Source: a virus. From it: a DNA stretch of 22,045 nucleotides. Below, in pieces: positions 1-7,664 of the stretch. The notes under the pieces are model-generated. The model was not told where the DNA came from and made no database searches. It saw nothing but the letters and a program-made list of their open reading frames with translations. Position numbers and translations under genes: made by a program. Each line of letters opens with the position of its first letter. Position 1 is the stretch's first letter. Location of the stretch: the IMG/VR virus record IMGVR_UViG_3300031963_001016, positions 1-22,045 of that record. One strand, written 5' to 3'.

Positions 1-296
1 GAACTTGGAACGTCAATGTATGTTATTGATTGTACCATCCCTAACGGGATATGAGAAGGATTGCTGTAATAAACCTTACTATCTAACTCGTTACGGTCTG
101 CTAACCACGTACCAACTAACGTAATGTGGTCTTTCAAAAAGTCTTCTACTACCCAACCAATTGAGATTGGCCGAACTGGGTGGGGCTTGTATTCTGTGGG
201 GTCCACCCACCCAGTAGGGCCATCAAAGGCGTCAAGCCATGTAATTAAAGCAAGCTTTGGAATAGTAGGTTTCTTAGACTTTTTGGCTTTGTGCAT
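1..296 (-). CDS. Unknown phage protein, C-terminus cut by window edge
   Basis: An open frame of 98 codons starts with ATG at 296 and runs off the left edge without a stop. The start is basic (MHKAKKSKKP), followed by a Trp-rich stretch (ITWLDAFDG, GWVDP, ISIGWVVEDF, LVGTWLAD). The ATG lies inside the last codons of the metallophosphoesterase, a 23-base overlap, and a purine-rich AGAGGGAAG about ten bases upstream can serve as ribosome-binding site. The overlap and the leftward direction fit one operon. I do not recognise the family. The Trp and acidic content and the lack of hydrophobic segments suggest a soluble protein. The missing C-terminus prevents a firmer call. Confidence 0.6.
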   Translation of the reverse strand, partial: MHKAKKSKKPTIPKLALITWLDAFDGPTGWVDPTEYKPHPVRPISIGWVVEDFLKDHITLVGTWLADRNELDSKVYYSNPSHIPLGMVQSITYIDVPS

Positions 297-1260
297 TGTA
301 AAACTTCCCTCTAAAGAATGCTGTTCCGTTATGAAACGGTATTTGCTCGTAGAAAAAGTTTCCCTCACCGGGTTGGTAAGTCACAACACCAATACCCTGT
401 TGCCAATCTTCAACAATGGTCATTGGCCGTCCATCCAAGTCGATGGACCCTTTAGTGGAGGGTACGGTCCCGTCGCATCTTGCCAACGTACCAGGGGATG
501 CGGCCATGATAGTCTTGGGTCCATCGAAATCGTCGCGTGAACGCTCCGCCCATTCGCGGCGGTGGATGTGCCCGTATAGTACAGAGGATTTCTCTGTGTT
601 GAGGTAGGCATGCGCTGTAGACCCGTTACTGCGTACTTTTGTGCCGTGGATGACCCGGAGTCTTTGGTTGATCCAAAATTGTCCCGCTGGATAGCCCGGT
701 ACATAATCCACCCCATAATCATCGAAACGGCAGAGATAAGGGATAGACAGAACAGGCCAAGAGTCAGGGGTGTTACCACGCTTGATGCCGAATGCTGCTT
801 TCGCATTGTCGAGGACAAAGTTCACCAATCTTTCTTCGTGGTTACCAGCTAACCAAACTATTCTAGCGTTTGGGGCAACCGTGCGTAATTGAGCACAAAG
901 TACTGTAGCCCGGTCTATGGACGCTTGCGTCGTCAATGCATACGCACTGCTTAATCTGTACTTTCCAAATTCAGGAAAGTCCAAGTTATCTCCAACCAAA
1001 ACCACTAGATCTGGGTTTAGATTCTTAACTATCGAAAATGCAATATCGATTGCTTCTTCGTCGTGTGTTGGCTCTAGCTCACCAGAACGAGCTCTAAAGT
1101 AACCAATCTGCATGTCTGGTAGAACCACACAGGTTTCATACCCATCTTTGTTAGATGATGCTTTTGCCGTCAGTTTCGGCATTCGTACAGATGGTCCTGG
1201 CTGTACTACAGGCCATTCAGGTGCAACGGTCAACGCTTTAACAAGATCACTCACAGCCAC
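274..1260 (-). CDS. Calcineurin-like metallophosphoesterase
   Basis: This is a 328-residue protein with the ordered metal-binding motifs of the calcineurin-like phosphoesterase superfamily: D49-x-Q51 (LPDMQIG, where many members have DxH), GDN at 90-92, GNHE at 139-142, an isolated H205 (VIHGTK) and GHIH at 230-233. These residues normally hold a two-metal centre that hydrolyses phosphomono- or diesters. Phage relatives are usually intracellular enzymes of unknown substrate, sometimes linked to nucleic-acid or nucleotide processing. No signal peptide is visible. The start overlaps the end of the helix-turn-helix gene by 14 bases, implying co-transcription. The superfamily call is secure. The substrate cannot be read from the sequence. 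Confidence 0.9.
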   Translation of the reverse strand: MAVSDLVKALTVAPEWPVVQPGPSVRMPKLTAKASSNKDGYETCVVLPDMQIGYFRARSGELEPTHDEEAIDIAFSIVKNLNPDLVVLVGDNLDFPEFGKYRLSSAYALTTQASIDRATVLCAQLRTVAPNARIVWLAGNHEERLVNFVLDNAKAAFGIKRGNTPDSWPVLSIPYLCRFDDYGVDYVPGYPAGQFWINQRLRVIHGTKVRSNGSTAHAYLNTEKSSVLYGHIHRREWAERSRDDFDGPKTIMAASPGTLARCDGTVPSTKGSIDLDGRPMTIVEDWQQGIGVVTYQPGEGNFFYEQIPFHNGTAFFRGKFYNAQSQKV

Positions 1261-1522
1261 ACCGCCCGTTCATATGACGAGAAATGGTGCTTGAGCTAAC
1301 TGGGTAACCGTTCTTGGTTAGGATTTCAGACAACCAAGTGCAAGAGTAGATCTTTGCTCTACCGTTACCAGAGTCAGTCTTTATTGCCTTTTCTGCGTTT
1401 TCTACAGCCCCAGCTTCATCAGCTGGAAGGTTTTCTTTGATGCGCGTGTACGAGCACTTTTGTTTCATAGAGCCCGTGTGACGCTCCATTAAGTCTTTGA
1501 TAAGACCGTTGGAATCTGACAT
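1247..1522 (-). CDS. Small helix-turn-helix DNA-binding protein
   Basis: The product is 91 residues. The C-terminal third (YSCTWLSEILTKNGYPVS followed by SSTISRHMNGRCGCE) reads like a helix-turn-helix: a first helix, a turn with Gly/Pro, then a Ser/Thr-rich recognition helix ending in RH-x-x-G-x-C-x-C. This C-terminus resembles small phage regulators and also the DNA-binding part of some small terminase subunits. The latter role is possible because the large subunit lies about 0.7 kb upstream in the same transcript, but nothing here proves it. AAGGAG precedes the ATG by seven bases. The next gene starts inside its last codons. Confidence 0.6.
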   Translation of the reverse strand: MSDSNGLIKDLMERHTGSMKQKCSYTRIKENLPADEAGAVENAEKAIKTDSGNGRAKIYSCTWLSEILTKNGYPVSSSTISRHMNGRCGCE

Positions 1523-1561
1523 CTAATACTCCTTGTGATACCACTCTGATTGAGAGTGTGT

Positions 1562-1723
1562 TTATGCGGCAGTTGTGCCACTCGTAGTATACACAGGTTT
1601 TGCGTTATGCAACGCATTTGAAAGTGCTTGTATTAGTGCGTAGAGTTCCTGCTCTTCTTCAACTCCACGAGCTGTTACACGCTGAAGGTATTTGAGTGCT
1701 GCTGCAATCTGCAGGATATTCAT
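1562..1723 (-). CDS. 53-aa phage protein of unknown function
   Basis: The start was set at ATG 1723, because AAGGAG sits five bases upstream of it, rather than at the further upstream in-frame start. The product (MNILQIAAALKYLQ...) is a mostly helical, Ala/Leu/Glu-rich mini-protein with a Thr/Ala-rich tail. The first helix is amphipathic rather than a membrane span. The family is not recognised. The ribosome-binding site is buried in a perfect 9-bp inverted repeat (1724-1749), so translation may be controlled or dampened. Confidence 0.6.
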   Translation of the reverse strand: MNILQIAAALKYLQRVTARGVEEEQELYALIQALSNALHNAKPVYTTSGTTAA

Positions 1724-1749
1724 AAGTGCTCCTTTTTGGTGGAGCACTT
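1724..1749 (-). promoter_or_regulatory. Hairpin enclosing the ribosome-binding site of the 53-aa gene
   Basis: On the minus strand AAGTGCTCC and GGAGCACTT form a perfect 9-bp stem around an 8-base loop (ACCAAAAA). The 3' arm contains the GGAG core and ends directly before the ATG at 1723. The stop of the preceding gene (1763-1765) is about 14 bases before the hairpin. The pairing is read directly; translational control is inference. It lacks the U-tract expected of an intrinsic terminator. Confidence 0.6.
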
Positions 1750-1762
1750 ACTGTATCAGATC

Positions 1763-2164
1763 TCAGCCAGAAACAACCGTCTTGTTGGGAAGATTCATGT
1801 GCCCACCTGTGTTATAGGAGTACTCAAACTGAGGCATGCCGTCGCCTGACATTGAACCCATGACGAACTCTTGGAGGTGGTCAGGGGCTTCAATCCAGGT
1901 AGCTGAGCCAACGTGAGCACGCTCACGCATGGTCTCCTCAGGGTACTTGTAGAACATCTCGGGGTTGTTATGGTTCACCCGCATTGGCGAAGGAGCAGTG
2001 TCCTGGTAGGCGCCAATGCTGAAGTCCATGGGAACGTCGGTGTCAGTTGCTACGCCTTCCTCAAAGCGGAGTGGACCACGGTTCATGGGAATGCTGGGAG
2101 CAAGTGAGCGCTCAAATTGTGGGTCACCCTTTTCTGGGAACATTGGGGCGGGGGCTACAGCCAT
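1763..2164 (-). CDS. 133-aa phage protein of unknown function
   Basis: A strong AGGAGG precedes the ATG by six bases. The 133-residue product is Pro-, Met- and acid-rich (MAVAPAPMFPEKGDPQFERS at the N-terminus) with little regular hydrophobic pattern, no signal peptide and no transmembrane segment. Such low-hydrophobicity, Pro/Met-rich proteins are often loosely folded virion or scaffold-associated proteins, but I see no motif that proves this. It directly follows the large terminase gene in transcription order, where portal or head-assembly genes often sit. Its size is far below a portal and no known head-gene signature is visible. Function is left open. Confidence 0.7.
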   Translation of the reverse strand: MAVAPAPMFPEKGDPQFERSLAPSIPMNRGPLRFEEGVATDTDVPMDFSIGAYQDTAPSPMRVNHNNPEMFYKYPEETMRERAHVGSATWIEAPDHLQEFVMGSMSGDGMPQFEYSYNTGGHMNLPNKTVVSG

Positions 2165-2223
2165 AGGTTATCCTCCTGTTGGAATGGACGTGTATATATG
2201 TAGATTACCACGTTTTGATGCTC

Positions 2224-3783
2224 TTATCTGAAAAACGGACTCTCAGATACGGTCACCATTGGCATGGTGTCAGCGACAGACATAGCGCATGCGATAGCCA
2301 AGGAATCTGGGTAGTCGTCAAAAGCGCCCTTTTCTTCTGGTGCTGAGGCCAATAAATAGGGTCCTCTGTACACCTTCTCTAGGTCTGACATTTGCTGATT
2401 AAAGCGTTTCCATGATCGTGTACGACGTGCTTTTGAGTGACCAGGGATGATGAGTTGGTCACGCTGTATAAGTTCAGTTAGATGAACCCAACGTTCATTT
2501 TGGTTTTTGGCGTCTGAGGTAACAGCAAGGACCTCAATTTTTGGAAGCAAAATTTGCAACCGCTCTGCTACAGCACCGCCAACACCCTGGGCATCAACAC
2601 CAATTCTGTACACATTATAATTGCGAAGAAAGTCAATAATCTCAAAATACTGGGATTCCCATTCTTCATTGTTAATCTCCAACCAGTTTAGGACTCTATG
2701 TTCATAGAACCCAAAGCCATCAGGATGATCCCAATCAACCCAACAAACCGTTACTACTGTCGAGTCATTAGATCTTGCTACGTCAATTCCAACGACAACT
2801 GGTGTTCTCCACCACTGCTTTACGAGGCCCATTGACTGGTCGTACATGCGTGATAGACGTTCATCTGAAACAAACATTCCCTTTTCAAGAATCCATTTAT
2901 TGCAATAGGACATTTGGAACTCGTCAGAATCTTCTCCGATTCTTATTTTTTCCTTAGATATGAATTTTGCGTAGTTGTCATTGTACTTTGCGGCTGTCTT
3001 CCAGTCGTACTCAAAATGGCACTGACGGTGATTACGGCGAGAGTTGACATCACGGCGTTTGTTGAACTGGATCATTTTGTAAAAATAGGATTTGTTACGA
3101 GTTGCGGTTCCAGTAAGGGCAATACTCCCGTTGTTGAACGCCAACATGGGTTTGATTGATTTAGTGATCATAAACTCGTCGGCTTCCTGAGCCTCGTCTA
3201 CTAGCACAAAATGGTAGGTTTTAGATTCAATCTTTGCCTTAGGGTTACAGGTTTGCATACGGCACAAAGACCCTGAATGCTTAAGGCTTATGATCCTTCC
3301 CTTACCACGAGACCCACCAGATGTGGCTTTGTCATCGATTTCTGGGTCAAGGAGAAAATCCATAGCGTGATCGCTAGTAAGTTTATTTACAATACGGCTA
3401 AATACCGTATCAGCCTGGTCTTCTACTGGAGCAAACACCCCACACCAGAATCCTTTATCAAACTTTCCAAGCCAGGTTGGATAGACTTTTGACAACTTAG
3501 GAAGAATAACCATCATAGATGCGAGCACGTTTGATAGTACTTCTGATTTTCCAGACTGGCGGGTAGCAACAAGTGTAATCTCTTCACCGTCACCAATAAC
3601 AATTGACTCAATCATTCGATACGCAATTGGTATTTGGTATGGGAAAAACGTTACGTTACAAAATTCCTCTGTAAAGAGGATGAGTTTCATAACTAACTGA
3701 TCAATGAATTCCTGGGATGTTTCATCGAGCTCAATCGCCTCGATGTCCTCTGGTATCGAACCTTCTTCTGCCACTTGTTGCAT
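2224..3783 (-). CDS. terL: Terminase large subunit (DNA-packaging motor)
   Basis: The 519-residue protein has both terminase halves. The N-terminal ATPase shows an adenine-binding region (FFPYQ near 47-51), Walker A at about 73-81 (ATRQSGKSE), Walker B at 193-198 (VLVDEA) and the coupling motif GTATRN at 225-230. The C-terminal RNase H-like nuclease shows three acidic clusters: D334 (VGIDVARSND), D397 (IGVDAQG) and D489/D490/D493 (FDDYPDS). It powers translocation of phage DNA into the prohead and cuts the concatemer. Length is typical. The ATG at 3783 has only a weak GAAG site, and the upstream gene ends 7 bases before it, so coupling is likely. The small subunit is not securely identified in this window. 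Confidence 0.96.
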   Translation of the reverse strand: MQQVAEEGSIPEDIEAIELDETSQEFIDQLVMKLILFTEEFCNVTFFPYQIPIAYRMIESIVIGDGEEITLVATRQSGKSEVLSNVLASMMVILPKLSKVYPTWLGKFDKGFWCGVFAPVEDQADTVFSRIVNKLTSDHAMDFLLDPEIDDKATSGGSRGKGRIISLKHSGSLCRMQTCNPKAKIESKTYHFVLVDEAQEADEFMITKSIKPMLAFNNGSIALTGTATRNKSYFYKMIQFNKRRDVNSRRNHRQCHFEYDWKTAAKYNDNYAKFISKEKIRIGEDSDEFQMSYCNKWILEKGMFVSDERLSRMYDQSMGLVKQWWRTPVVVGIDVARSNDSTVVTVCWVDWDHPDGFGFYEHRVLNWLEINNEEWESQYFEIIDFLRNYNVYRIGVDAQGVGGAVAERLQILLPKIEVLAVTSDAKNQNERWVHLTELIQRDQLIIPGHSKARRTRSWKRFNQQMSDLEKVYRGPYLLASAPEEKGAFDDYPDSLAIACAMSVADTMPMVTVSESPFFR

Positions 3784-3790
3784 AAACTAA

Positions 3791-4090
3791 TTATACTTCT
3801 TCTGTATAGAGTATTCCTTGGTTTGGAATATCTAGTGGTTTCTTTGGCATTCCAATGGATTCAGCAATTCTGTCAATCAAATAAAACAGATCTGGCAAGC
3901 TCACTAAGTACCCGTAGTCTTCCCGTTCACCAGAAATTATTGGTGACACAGCACCGAAGTCGTAACCAAGGTGGTTAATGCTGTTAACCAACTCATGCAG
4001 GTACTCACGATCTTGCCCGTTACCGCGAAGCAAAGCTTTACGGTTAGGGTGAGGATTTTCCTTGTCTGTTTTTCTGTTTAAATTTACCAT
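3791..4090 (-). CDS. 99-aa phage protein of unknown function
   Basis: AGGAG lies eight bases before the ATG. The 99-residue product starts with a basic, polar segment (MVNLNRKTDKENPHPNRKAL) followed by a predicted helical region with an aromatic/hydrophobic pattern (YLHELVNSINHLGYDFG, LPDLFYLIDRIAESIGM). It ends eight bases before the terminase start. A small basic protein directly upstream of a large terminase is a classic position for a small terminase subunit. However, no helix-turn-helix is evident, so I regard that only as a positional possibility. Confidence 0.7.
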   Translation of the reverse strand: MVNLNRKTDKENPHPNRKALLRGNGQDREYLHELVNSINHLGYDFGAVSPIISGEREDYGYLVSLPDLFYLIDRIAESIGMPKKPLDIPNQGILYTEEV

Positions 4091-4119
4091 TAGTTGTCTC
4101 CTGTACGCTCAATAATACA

Positions 4120-4356
4120 CTAATTGTTGTTCAAACTAGCTTTTCTAGTCAAAAGTTCATCCCAAAGAGCATTAATAATGTCTAAATGCTGCGCAACTTC
4201 TTCCTCTGGAAGGTCGTTGTACCTCCAGCTGTCAAATGTTTGCCCAAGATTCATGATCGTAATATCCATCCAATTAACTATTGATGGAGTATCCATTTTT
4301 TCAATCCGGGCTAACTTTTTGTGTGTCTGGGGCTTTTGTTCTCGTTTAAAAAACAT
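4120..4356 (-). CDS. 78-aa phage protein of unknown function
   Basis: The chosen start is ATG 4356. It overlaps the stop of the upstream gene by one base (TGATG) and has GGGAG five bases upstream. Two GTG codons just before it are possible but less likely starts. The product opens with a basic stretch (MFFKREQKPQTHKKLARIEK), followed by helices rich in Asp/Glu/Trp/Leu (MDITIMNLGQTFDSW, HLDIINALWDELL). It is soluble, has no recognisable domain and is probably translationally coupled to the preceding membrane protein. Confidence 0.65.
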   Translation of the reverse strand: MFFKREQKPQTHKKLARIEKMDTPSIVNWMDITIMNLGQTFDSWRYNDLPEEEVAQHLDIINALWDELLTRKASLNNN

Positions 4357-4688
4357 CACCACTCCCGTATGTCGCTCGTTGAAGTATCTAGGTATCTGCC
4401 ACCTAGAGCGCCTAGGATACCCTCAGTTTCGTCAGAATGTTTTGATTTCTTACAAATGCCAAATTGAAAAGAATACCTACTAATGCTCACCTGTAAACCC
4501 TTACCTACTTTCCAAGGAAAGCTAGTCTGACGCATAAACCCAATAGACAACAATGGTGTTCCTTTAGGCGTGTTATCACGTGTTATCCAATAAATAGGGC
4601 CTATATATTGAAGTCTGTTTAGCGTGTCTCTAAATAGGAAATATAGAGATAAGCTTATTATTGTTAAACATACAACAGTTAGTATCAT
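4356..4688 (-). CDS. Single-span membrane protein, unknown function
   Basis: The first 20 residues (ILTVVCLTIISLSLYFLF) form one uncleaved transmembrane or signal-anchor segment. About 90 residues of basic, aromatic sequence follow with no motif I recognise. The total is 110 residues. A modest AAGG site precedes the ATG. The stop overlaps the next start (TGATG). The position between a tail-associated protein gene and the terminase genes is unusual for a lysis gene, and the single N-terminal span does not by itself define a holin. Confidence 0.6.
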   Translation of the reverse strand: MILTVVCLTIISLSLYFLFRDTLNRLQYIGPIYWITRDNTPKGTPLLSIGFMRQTSFPWKVGKGLQVSISRYSFQFGICKKSKHSDETEGILGALGGRYLDTSTSDIREW

Positions 4689-4703
4689 TTGTTAACCTTA
4701 TTC

Positions 4704-5267
4704 TCATACGTATACAAAAGTGTGTGGTTCAAGTACGTCAACTATAGCTTGCCCAAGGCTCACCGACTCTTTAAACTCAATAAAATCTTTAACGGGCATT
4801 GGACCATATTTGCATCTATTGGACGGCTTATTGTAAGCTCTTTTTATAAACTCAACAGTTACGTATCCTTCAAGAGTGCCATTTTCCAAAGCTTTTTGAT
4901 TATTGATCGTAACAGGTTCTTCTGTAGAAAAGTTAAACCTCCTTACTCTACTGCTGCGGTTAGGGCCCTGGTAGTAGACATCGGTTTCAACAATATTAAC
5001 CATTGTAAATATTTGTGGGTTTAACTTATCCCATTCTAAGGTTAATACCGCGTCTGGATCTTCCTCAGTTTCACTGTCGTCAACTACATCTGGTCCGCTA
5101 GCGGCTCTCTCTGCAGTACTACCAGTGTCTGCAAACAAAGTTTTACCAAGACCCTCAGACGCCTCACTTTGCTCAAGAATCTCTCCTAGACCAGTCCCTA
5201 GTCTTTTTCTTTTCTTTAAAGCATCAAGTCGCTGTTTTGTCTCCGGGTCCATGGGCTCATTGGCCAT
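4704..5267 (-). CDS. 187-aa phage protein of unknown function
   Basis: The N-terminal half is charged and probably disordered or coiled (MDPETKQRLDALKKRKRLGT, then an acidic DDSETEEDPD stretch near 63-72). The C-terminal half from about residue 76 looks folded, with alternating beta-like segments (QIFTMVNIVETDVYYQG, RVRRFNFS, GYVTVEFIKRAY). AAGGAG precedes the ATG by six bases. The gene lies between the fibronectin-domain tail protein and the membrane-protein gene. No family is recognised. A disordered acidic arm plus a beta domain could suit a virion assembly adaptor, but this is speculation. Confidence 0.75.
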   Translation of the reverse strand: MANEPMDPETKQRLDALKKRKRLGTGLGEILEQSEASEGLGKTLFADTGSTAERAASGPDVVDDSETEEDPDAVLTLEWDKLNPQIFTMVNIVETDVYYQGPNRSSRVRRFNFSTEEPVTINNQKALENGTLEGYVTVEFIKRAYNKPSNRCKYGPMPVKDFIEFKESVSLGQAIVDVLEPHTFVYV

Positions 5268-5277
5268 GAGGTGCTCC

Positions 5278-6705
5278 TTAGTTGAATACTAGTGTAATTA
5301 GACCTGAGAAATCAGATAAACCACGCAACCCACCTGGTTGGTTGCTGTGGTTAGTTAGGGCAACACCATATGCTGTACTGTTTGCGAATGCTGACAACCA
5401 ATCACTAGGCATTGACACATACGTTGATGCGTTATCGCCTGATAGATAAGCTGTTGCTTCAGTTCCAGAAAACGACGCAGCCCCTGAAGCCGAAGTTCTG
5501 TCGTGAACTCTAAATGTGAATGTGCCCGTGTTTCCTCTAAATGCAGCTGTAGACCCCGCTCTTTTTACAAATATAGTTCCGCTGTCCGCAGCGAACCCTT
5601 TGCAGGTGTCTGGTAGTTGTGTCCCATAGAAAAACGCACCATAACTCCAGGTTGTTGACCTACGTACGACGGCCTCATCGGCCACAGCAAGGTTAGCCCA
5701 GTTTGTTCCAAATGAATCAGCATCGGTTAGACCAATGTTGTACGTACCAAGTGGTCTTGTCCATTCAAAGAATGAACCTTCACTGGTGAATGTAGTTCCC
5801 ACGTTGTCTACAACGTATATTTGGTATGTAACTTGCCAAGTTTCACCAGAAGGTGTGTTTCTTCTGTTACTTGGAACACTCATAGTTACAGTGCCACCAC
5901 TAAATGAGCCAGATGGTATGGAGTAGGTGCTACCACTGACATACCCAGAGCTTGACCCAATAAACGTTTGAATTACTGTAGCTGAGGCTACACCAGAACC
6001 TACGTCAGTGATAGCACCCCAGGTAACGTTAAAGCTCGACCCATTCTTAGTAGCTGTGGGTCTAGCTGTGTAGGGAGCAACAGGTCTAGTAGACCCAGTT
6101 CCACTCCCAGAACTAGACCTGTCATTGTTTGTAGTTATCGCTCTAACGGTTACAGTATAAGAAGTTTCATTAGCTAATCCACTGATTGTAAAGTTAGCAG
6201 ATGAAACAGTTGTCCAGGTTGACCCAGAGTTCAAACTGTACTCGTACGGGGTAGTGCCGTTTAGGCTGTCTGTACCAGCAGTTCCGTCTGTAACAGCAAC
6301 GTTGATCTTACCAAGATCAGTTGGGTGCATCGTCACAGATACTGATGGTGCTCCAGGAAGAGCTATTGGGCGACCAACCGTAGAGTTGGATTGTTCGGAG
6401 GCTCCAATTGAGTTAACAGCACGTAGCCTTATTGTGTAGCTTGTGCCATTTGTTAGCCCAGTGATGACCACTGGAGACGCAGTGCCAGATCGAGTTGTCC
6501 ATGTTGCACCGTTGTTTAACGAGTACTGATAGTCAGTTGTGGCAGTTGTGCCAACCGTACCAGCAGTAAACGACACCTCTAGGCGACCTCCGGTAGTACC
6601 GTTTAGGTATGAAATACCCGTTATTGTTGGGGCGCCCGGTCTGATACCACTGCCAAGACCTAGGGATCTTGAAGACCCAGAAGAAAAGGTGGATACTAAC
6701 GGCAT
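5278..6705 (-). CDS. Tail protein with fibronectin type III domains
   Basis: After a Ser/Gly-rich start, residues about 22-113 and 118-207 form two fibronectin type III repeats. Each has the family's Trp/Tyr pattern and closing strand (YQYSLNNGATWT...GLTNGTSYTIRLRAVN and YEYSLNSGSTWT...GLANETSYTVTVRAI). Residues about 213-318 look like a third, divergent Ig-like domain. The last 155 residues are a Gly/Ser/Thr-rich beta domain without a match I know. Such Ig-like modules are common on tail and baseplate proteins and are thought to bind surface glycans weakly. The ATG overlaps the stop of the upstream fibre gene (TAATG), so the two are coupled. Confidence 0.85.
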   Translation of the reverse strand: MPLVSTFSSGSSRSLGLGSGIRPGAPTITGISYLNGTTGGRLEVSFTAGTVGTTATTDYQYSLNNGATWTTRSGTASPVVITGLTNGTSYTIRLRAVNSIGASEQSNSTVGRPIALPGAPSVSVTMHPTDLGKINVAVTDGTAGTDSLNGTTPYEYSLNSGSTWTTVSSANFTISGLANETSYTVTVRAITTNNDRSSSGSGTGSTRPVAPYTARPTATKNGSSFNVTWGAITDVGSGVASATVIQTFIGSSSGYVSGSTYSIPSGSFSGGTVTMSVPSNRRNTPSGETWQVTYQIYVVDNVGTTFTSEGSFFEWTRPLGTYNIGLTDADSFGTNWANLAVADEAVVRRSTTWSYGAFFYGTQLPDTCKGFAADSGTIFVKRAGSTAAFRGNTGTFTFRVHDRTSASGAASFSGTEATAYLSGDNASTYVSMPSDWLSAFANSTAYGVALTNHSNQPGGLRGLSDFSGLITLVFN

Positions 6706-7652
6706 TACGCAAACTTAGTCTGTGAGGCAAACACCGTGTATGTATTAGTAGCGGTTTTAATGATAGTGTAAGCGTATATATCTACGCTGTTTGCGCTGCC
6801 AGCTGTAGGTGCTGTGCCGCCTTGCCATTTAGGTGTAACTGCCGAGCCATCAATAGTTATGGATGTTGGGTAATACGGGGTAGACCCGTTTGTTACACCT
6901 ACCGCAACTGTAATGCTTTGGTTATTTGAGAGCATAGAGTTAAGGGTAGTTGAGCCGTTTCCTCGTATGTTGAGTACAGTATTTGTTGTTGCGTTGCTGG
7001 TGTACACCCACGCAGATGAGGTCTTAACATCTATGTTTTGGGTAGACGATGGTGCTGAACCAACAACGTTCCATGATTCTATTGGGGCAGTAAATATTGG
7101 TGTTACTAAAGTTGGCGATGTAAATGTACCGGTAGTAACAGTTGGGTTTGTAACCGTGGCAGTAGATACTGTGCCACCGTTAATAGTGGGGCTTGTTAAA
7201 GTCTTGTTTGTTAGCGTTTCCGATCCAGCAATTGTTGCTCCGTTAACCCAAGTTAAACCAGTAGCTTGAGAAGAATCAGCTGCTAACATTTGACCGTCTG
7301 TGCCAACTGCCAACTTTGTTGGTGTGTTTGCAGCTGAGGCAACCAAGATGTCGCCCTTGGTTGTTAGGGTACCTCGCGTGATCAATCCAGTAGACCCGGA
7401 CGTAGATACAGTGAGTGTAACAACCCCGGAAGTTCCACCACCGGTTAACCCAGTACCAGCTATTACCTCAGTGATTGTTCCTGAGTTAAAAAAAGGTAAG
7501 GACGCCCATGTAGTGCTACCATCTCCAACTTTTAGTTGCTTTGATGTAGTGTCTACACCAATCTCACCAGCTGCCAACACAGCGTTAGTGGTGCCTGCTG
7601 CGTCAGTCCACTGTTGAGTGGTACCACGTCGCATCTGTATTCTAACTGCCAT
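6705..7652 (-). CDS. Tail fibre with Mtd-like N-terminal domain
   Basis: The N-terminus (RIQMRRGTTQQWTDA, then AAGEIGVDTTSKQLKVGDGS) matches the major-tropism-determinant N-terminal/beta-prism type module that attaches many fibres to the tail. Thr/Gly/Ser-rich repeats follow (TLTNKTLTSPTINGG). The C-terminal beta region from about 195 (NIDVKTSSAWVYTSNATTNT, PKWQGGTAPTAGS, YTVFASQTKFA) is a type I know from marine and freshwater phage fibres. Residues around 105-135 (GDILVASAANTPTKLAVGTD) recur in the fibre encoded at 11158-12342. AGGAG precedes the ATG. Likely role: receptor binding or fibre assembly at the virion surface. Confidence 0.85.
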   Translation of the reverse strand: MAVRIQMRRGTTQQWTDAAGTTNAVLAAGEIGVDTTSKQLKVGDGSTTWASLPFFNSGTITEVIAGTGLTGGGTSGVVTLTVSTSGSTGLITRGTLTTKGDILVASAANTPTKLAVGTDGQMLAADSSQATGLTWVNGATIAGSETLTNKTLTSPTINGGTVSTATVTNPTVTTGTFTSPTLVTPIFTAPIESWNVVGSAPSSTQNIDVKTSSAWVYTSNATTNTVLNIRGNGSTTLNSMLSNNQSITVAVGVTNGSTPYYPTSITIDGSAVTPKWQGGTAPTAGSANSVDIYAYTIIKTATNTYTVFASQTKFA

Positions 7653-7664
7653 TTGAGGCTCCTA

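Noticed and set aside
420-818. 132-codon minus-strand frame inside the metallophosphoesterase
   Set aside because: The metallophosphoesterase motifs are complete in the other frame; this frame's product has no coherent pattern.
6705-7652. Diversity-generating retroelement target suggested by the Mtd-like N-terminus
   Set aside because: No reverse transcriptase, template repeat or accessory gene is in the window, and only the attachment domain resembles Mtd.
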